This document shows, one piece after another, positions 6,191 through 10,052 of a stretch of DNA of 10,052 nucleotides (position 1 is its first letter; every line of letters begins with the position of its first letter). The notes beneath the pieces were generated by a model. That model was given only the letters and a program-made list of their open reading frames with translations. It was not told where the DNA came from and made no database searches. Both the position numbers and the translations under genes were made by a program. Source of the DNA: Ignavibacteria bacterium (GTDB lineage: Bacteria > Bacteroidota > Ignavibacteria > UBA10030 > SZUA-254); assembly GCA_005877655.1 (NCBI GenBank), contig VBOC01000091.1, positions 13,372-23,423 on the forward strand, in the 5' to 3' direction.

Positions 6191-7525
6191 ATGCCCGAGC
6201 AGACCCTCCTCGAGCTCGACCTGAGTATCATCTTTCTTCTTTCCGTGATCATGATCTGGTTCATGATCGCCTACCAGCTCGTTCTCGCGCTCGCCGGCTA
6301 CTTCCATTACCGGGGGTCTCTTCGGGAGAAGCGGTCGATCGACTCCCGGCAATTTGATTTTCCGATGGTATCGATTCTCATTCCGGCACACAACGAAGAG
6401 AAAGTCATCGCCAGGACGCTCGGAGCCATGCTGAAGATGGACTATCCGAGGGACCGCCTTGAAATACTTATCATCAACGACGGATCGTCGGATTCCACGG
6501 GGGAGATCGTGGGCCGATTCGCCCAGACCGAGCCGCGGGTGCGATTGTACAACATCCCGCACGGGGAAGGGGGCAGGGGAAAATCGCGCGCGCTCAACCT
6601 GGGACTCCGGCAGACCGGCTCGGAATATATTGCGGTGTACGACGCCGACAACACGCCCGAACCGTCAGCCTTGAAGTACCTGATGTCGCAGCTGCTTCTT
6701 GACAGCGAGCTCGGAGCGGTCCTCGGCAAGTTCCGTACGGTCAACAAGTCGAGGAACCTGCTCACCCGCTTTATTAACATCGAGACGCTGAGCTTCCAAT
6801 CCATGCTTCAAGCGGGACGCTGGAAGCTCTTCCGGATTGCAACATTGCCCGGGACCAATTTCGTCATCCGGCGGAGCCTCCTCGACCGGCTCCACGGATG
6901 GGATGAGGAGGCGATCACCGAGGATTCCGAGATCAGCATCCGGATCAACCAGGAAGGATATCGGATCAAGTACATTCCCTACTCAATCACCTATGAGCAG
7001 GAGCCCGAGACCTGGTCCGCCTGGATCAATCAGCGGACGCGATGGGTGAGAGGGAATAATTATGTCGCGATGAAATTTTTGAAAGAAATTCCGGCATTCA
7101 AGAATAAGTTTCTGGCGATCGAGCTGCTCTATTTGCTTTCGCTCTATTACGTGTTCCTGGTTGCGATCGTGAGCTCTGACGTCCTTTTTCTCCTCGGCGT
7201 CTTCAACGTCGTTGTGATCAGCCTGCCGGGCCCGTATACGGCCGTCTGGTTGGTTGCGATTTTTCTCTTCGTGCTGGAAATTCTCCTCGCGCTTTCCTAC
7301 GACAGGGAGGATACGCCGGGAAATATTGCACTCACGTCGATGATGTATTTCACGTACTGCCAATTCTGGATTTACATCGTGGGGAAGGCGATCTACCTCG
7401 ATGTGATCAAGAAAGAAAAAAGAACGTGGGTCAAAACTGTCCGCTTCGACGTTGGGCCGGCATCCGGAAATACGGCGGAGCCGGTGCCTAAGCCTCCTGC
7501 GATGCGGTCACAGGACCAGGGATGA
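6191..7525 (+). CDS. Membrane family 2 glycosyltransferase (PgaC/BcsA-like processive synthase)
   Basis: A 444-residue inner-membrane GT2 enzyme expected to polymerise a sugar from a nucleotide-sugar donor on the cytosolic face and export the chain through its membrane segments. One N-terminal helix (residues 13-37) precedes the GT-A domain: VSILIPAHNEE (60-70), IINDGSSDST (94-103, donor-binding D97), the DAD metal motif (151-153), TED (243-245, catalytic base D245) and QRTRW (281-285), the Q-x-x-R-W acceptor motif of processive synthases. Three or four C-terminal helices follow (about 308-326, 329-347, 350-369, 380-404) and a short polar tail. No PilZ domain is visible, so direct c-di-GMP control of this subunit is not indicated. 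Length fits PgaC-type enzymes. ATG 6191 abuts the TAG of the upstream frame (zero spacing), with AGGAGG at 6167-6172 lying farther upstream than usual, so translation is probably coupled to the upstream gene. Polymer identity is unknown. Confidence 0.92.
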   Translation: MPEQTLLELDLSIIFLLSVIMIWFMIAYQLVLALAGYFHYRGSLREKRSIDSRQFDFPMVSILIPAHNEEKVIARTLGAMLKMDYPRDRLEILIINDGSSDSTGEIVGRFAQTEPRVRLYNIPHGEGGRGKSRALNLGLRQTGSEYIAVYDADNTPEPSALKYLMSQLLLDSELGAVLGKFRTVNKSRNLLTRFINIETLSFQSMLQAGRWKLFRIATLPGTNFVIRRSLLDRLHGWDEEAITEDSEISIRINQEGYRIKYIPYSITYEQEPETWSAWINQRTRWVRGNNYVAMKFLKEIPAFKNKFLAIELLYLLSLYYVFLVAIVSSDVLFLLGVFNVVVISLPGPYTAVWLVAIFLFVLEILLALSYDREDTPGNIALTSMMYFTYCQFWIYIVGKAIYLDVIKKEKRTWVKTVRFDVGPASGNTAEPVPKPPAMRSQDQG

Positions 7526-7537
7526 GCGTTCAGGATT

Positions 7538-9019
7538 TTACTCGTCCGGCCTCTGACGGTATACTCCGACAACGATTCCCATGTGCGCCTCACCCGGAAA
7601 CCGGCGTTCGAACGATTTCAGGAAATGACCGTCCATGTAATCCCGAATGCCGTTCGGCACGTCCAGGGAGACGTAGATGAACGCCGACGCCGTATCGACA
7701 ATTCCACCGAGCGGGTTGTCAAGGTACGTTTCGTCGAGCTGCAGCGCATACCCTCCATAGTAATAATTCAACAACGGTGCGAAGGATGCAGGGCGAATGA
7801 GGATGTTCACGCCCCGGACCGCCAGGCTATCGACACATCTTGCAACTTCGCGCGCATTGGACTTCTGCCAGGAGAAGTAGTGTGCCGCGCCGAAGAGTTC
7901 TGCGGCCACAAGAAACGCCGCACCGGGGATTGCCCAGCCTCTCCACCGGCCCGGGGCCGAGGCAGCGCCAAGGAGAAGGCAAAATAGAGGGAAGACGATC
8001 ACCGGATATCGATACCAGAGAAATATTTCCGGCTTTGCAAATGAGAGTGCAAACGGAATGAGCAATGTGCCCAGGGTGCAGGAGAGTACGAACCTGAGTG
8101 AGGGTGGGGCGTTTTTCCTCAACCCCGCAACGATCGCTGCGGCGGCGAGCGCAATCAGAACGCCGGGGCCCAACCACCTCAAAGCGACCGGCGACTCAAA
8201 AACGGACGAAGCAATTTTGAAATACGTGCCCGAAAAAGCGCCCGTGAGCCAGTACCACTCGCGCCAACCCGGACCTTCGACCCAGAACCAGCCGGTTGAA
8301 GAACTTCCGGCGGACTGCCGAATGAGCGACGGCACCTCGGGCAGATAGAGCGCCGTGATCACCGCCAAGGATAGAATAACCGATTTCATCGTTGTCCCGT
8401 CGGCGACTTTTCTGAGGAACAGATAGGCAACCTGGGCCCCGAGTACGAAGACCCCCCAGTGATGGGTATACAGCAGCGCCGCCGAGACAGTCACATACGC
8501 GATTACAAGTCCCCGCCTTGGCCTCACCAGCAATTCGAAGAGTGAACAACAGCTCGCGAGTGCCAGAAGTGCGGCGAGAGCGTACGGTCGGCCCTCCTGG
8601 GAATAGGCCACATGGAAGGGTGCGATGAGACAGATCGACGAGGCGGCGATGCCCGCACGGTGGCCGAACATCTTCCTGCCGTAATGGAAAACCAGCCCCA
8701 CTGTTGCAGATCCGGCGACGGCGGAGATCAGCCGGAGCGACCATGCGTTCTCTCCGGAAACCGCAAGAACGAAGTGCAGGAGATAGAAGAAGAGAGGGGG
8801 ATGATGGTAGTGAGCGGCGAGCGAGGTTTGAATTTCGGTGAGTGCGAGCTTTGACACCTGGAGCGAGAACAGTTCGTCGTTCCAGAGACTCTGAGCGTCA
8901 AGGTGATAGAAACGGATTGCGGCCGCACTCGCGGTCAAGAGAAGGGCGATGGCAGGATGCAGAAATCCGGTGGGCGGGAACCGGCCTCCGCCCGCCGGCG
9001 GAGAAGCGTCAGATGACAA
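7538..9019 (-). CDS. GT-C family membrane glycosyltransferase (PMT/ArnT-like, GT39/GT83 type)
   Basis: A 493-residue polytopic protein. Its first periplasmic loop has the GT-C signature WNDELFS with D48-E49, after helix 1 (residues 22-38), followed by HYHHPPLFFYLLH (70-82) and SQEGRPYALAALLALA (140-155); these match the dolichyl/undecaprenyl-phosphate-mannose or -arabinose transferase superfamily (PMT_2-like). About ten hydrophobic helices run to about residue 380, and the final 110 residues form a soluble, probably periplasmic domain. Such enzymes move a sugar from a lipid-phosphate carrier to a lipid, glycan or protein on the periplasmic side. The start is TTG at 9019: the frame has a stop 15-18 bases upstream and no ATG or in-frame methionine until residue 117, which is inside the core. 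The upstream barrel gene ends eight bases before it, so the two are probably cotranscribed. Its 3' end faces the GT2 gene with only 12 bases between the stop codons. Substrate is unknown. Confidence 0.85.
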   Translation of the reverse strand: MSSDASPPAGGGRFPPTGFLHPAIALLLTASAAAIRFYHLDAQSLWNDELFSLQVSKLALTEIQTSLAAHYHHPPLFFYLLHFVLAVSGENAWSLRLISAVAGSATVGLVFHYGRKMFGHRAGIAASSICLIAPFHVAYSQEGRPYALAALLALASCCSLFELLVRPRRGLVIAYVTVSAALLYTHHWGVFVLGAQVAYLFLRKVADGTTMKSVILSLAVITALYLPEVPSLIRQSAGSSSTGWFWVEGPGWREWYWLTGAFSGTYFKIASSVFESPVALRWLGPGVLIALAAAAIVAGLRKNAPPSLRFVLSCTLGTLLIPFALSFAKPEIFLWYRYPVIVFPLFCLLLGAASAPGRWRGWAIPGAAFLVAAELFGAAHYFSWQKSNAREVARCVDSLAVRGVNILIRPASFAPLLNYYYGGYALQLDETYLDNPLGGIVDTASAFIYVSLDVPNGIRDYMDGHFLKSFERRFPGEAHMGIVVGVYRQRPDE

Positions 9020-9027
9020 GGATTGCT

Positions 9028-10052
9028 CTAAAAATCAAATTCGATTCCGAACAGAATGATGTTCTTCTCGAATTGGTAGTAGGGGTCGTTGGAATCGTTC
9101 CGGAGATGATGGAATTCCAGTTGCGGTTTCAGGCTCCTGCCGCCACCGTCACTGAACGTTCGCGACACGGTGATCCCTGTCTCGTACCGGCGGTCGGCGC
9201 GTTGATTCGAAATCGTGACCGAATCGGCGAGATCTTTTGCGGCTAGCGTGTAGGCTTTGCTCTGGAACACTTGCTGCGCACGGAGCGAGAAGCCGAACGG
9301 AAGCGATTGCGAGAGCTGTACGGTGATCGCGTCTGCGGAGTAAGCGAAGTGATCGTCGAAGATCTCGCTCCCTGACGCGAAACTCCCGGCGACTCCTCGC
9401 GCTTCACCTCCGCCGCGGAGCTGCTGCGGGATGATCCTTGCCCCCGCCGAGGGTGGCCCAAATCTCGTATAGAGAGAAACGAGCTCTGTACCACTCATGA
9501 TGACCTGTTTCCAAAGTAGAGTCAAGAAGAACTGTCTCACTGAGGGTGTCGTAAACGTGAATGTTCTTACCTTTATTCCACCGTTCCCGTTTCCGAACCC
9601 CTTGCCGTGTCCTCCGGAGTTCCTAAAGAGGACGGTATCGGTGTACATCGAAGATCCGGTGTAATCCTTGAAAGCAAATTGGGGTACAAGGGCGATCCAC
9701 CCGCCCGGTACGAAGTCCGACCCGAACTGCAGGCCCAAGATATTCTGGAGATTTGTCACCACTGAAACGTTCGGGTACGCATGATATGAAAATACATAAG
9801 AAGGCCGGAGACTGAACCGGGTCCCGACAGGCTGGCGTAAGGCCGCCGAAGCCTCGATGATCGAATTGTCGTATTTTGAGGGGTTGCCGAAATCCGTCGA
9901 TTCGTTCCTGTCGAACTGCGATCCCCCGGTGAGCGCGAAGTAGAGGAAGCGGTCGGCGCTGTCGGTATGAACGGTGAGGGCAGGTATGCCGCCCGGCGGC
10001 GGCAGGGGCACTGCCGGCGAAGTTTCCCTGTTTTCTGACAGCGTATCTTCGC
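9028..10052 (-). CDS. Outer-membrane beta-barrel protein (5' end off the window)
   Basis: The frame is open from the right edge (first complete codon at 10050) to TAG at 9030-9028, giving 340 visible residues. A GTG at 10011 lies in frame, but the reading frame continues upstream through EDTLSENRETSPA without a stop and no signal peptide is seen, so the true start is probably beyond 10052. After a proline-rich stretch (PLPPPGGIPA), the sequence consists of alternating polar/hydrophobic strands with aromatic ends (RFLYFALTGGSQF, RFSLRPSYVFSYH, WIALVPQFAFKDY, GFSLRAQQVFQSK, RYETGITVSRTF, LKPQLEFHHL) and ends in ILFGIEFDF, a final strand with C-terminal Phe as recognised by the BAM machinery. 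There are no long hydrophobic helices. I do not recognise the specific family; a porin-like or surface-exposed barrel is the safe description. It is the upstream gene of a two-gene unit with the GT-C transferase. Confidence 0.75.
   Translation of the reverse strand, partial: EDTLSENRETSPAVPLPPPGGIPALTVHTDSADRFLYFALTGGSQFDRNESTDFGNPSKYDNSIIEASAALRQPVGTRFSLRPSYVFSYHAYPNVSVVTNLQNILGLQFGSDFVPGGWIALVPQFAFKDYTGSSMYTDTVLFRNSGGHGKGFGNGNGGIKVRTFTFTTPSVRQFFLTLLWKQVIMSGTELVSLYTRFGPPSAGARIIPQQLRGGGEARGVAGSFASGSEIFDDHFAYSADAITVQLSQSLPFGFSLRAQQVFQSKAYTLAAKDLADSVTISNQRADRRYETGITVSRTFSDGGGRSLKPQLEFHHLRNDSNDPYYQFEKNIILFGIEFDF

Noticed and set aside
5870..6562. Minus-strand open frame of 230 codons across the gene junction
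   Set aside because: Antisense to the membrane anchor and the GT2 start, both strongly supported; its composition is rich in charged residues with no domain, typical of a GC-rich shadow frame.
10009..10011. GTG at 10011 as the start of the barrel gene
   Set aside because: The frame stays open upstream to the window edge and no signal peptide follows this GTG, although an outer-membrane protein needs one.

Overview
The window reads like a chromosomal segment from a GC-rich member of the Bacteroidota/Ignavibacteriota side of the FCB group. That placement is inferred from a secreted protein built of YCF48-like 'GWAVG...G.ILHT' repeats with a short signal peptide ending in LFA-Q, an outer-membrane beta-barrel with a C-terminal phenylalanine, and start codons mostly lacking a strong Shine-Dalgarno. 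No rRNA, tRNA, CRISPR array, transposase or phage gene is seen, and coding density is very high.

Layout. (1) Positions 1-2106, minus strand: the first 702 residues of a large secreted protein with about 14 beta-propeller repeats followed by an SdrD-B/Cna-B-like domain; the gene runs off the left edge. (2) 2107-2282: a 176-bp divergent intergenic region holding an imperfect direct repeat and a small inverted repeat. (3) 2283-7525, plus strand: a polysaccharide-type operon. It encodes a very large envelope protein (signal peptide, Rossmann-like domain, DUF2334/polysaccharide-deacetylase-like domain, second Rossmann/amidotransferase-like domain, TIM-barrel glycoside-hydrolase-like domain, beta-rich tail, C-terminal membrane anchor), followed with no gap by a membrane GT2 glycosyltransferase of the PgaC/BcsA type. 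(4) 7538-10052, minus strand and convergent with the operon: a GT-C (PMT/ArnT-like) membrane glycosyltransferase and, upstream of it in the same transcription unit, an outer-membrane beta-barrel protein cut by the right edge.

The most notable point is that the large envelope enzyme is broken at about 4925-4938. The first frame stops at 4937 in the middle of the TIM barrel, and the remaining barrel, tail and anchor continue in another frame to 6190. Barrel elements that I expect between the two halves (about 30-40 residues) seem to be absent, and a G-rich repeat sits exactly at the junction, which suggests a deletion or an assembly collapse between two short direct repeats. By chance or by selection, the junction also creates a GTGA stop-start overlap.

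Working together, the operon looks like a synthase plus periplasmic tailoring enzyme for a secreted polysaccharide, comparable in logic to PgaB-PgaC or PelA-PelF, but with a different domain order. The polymer identity cannot be read from the sequence.
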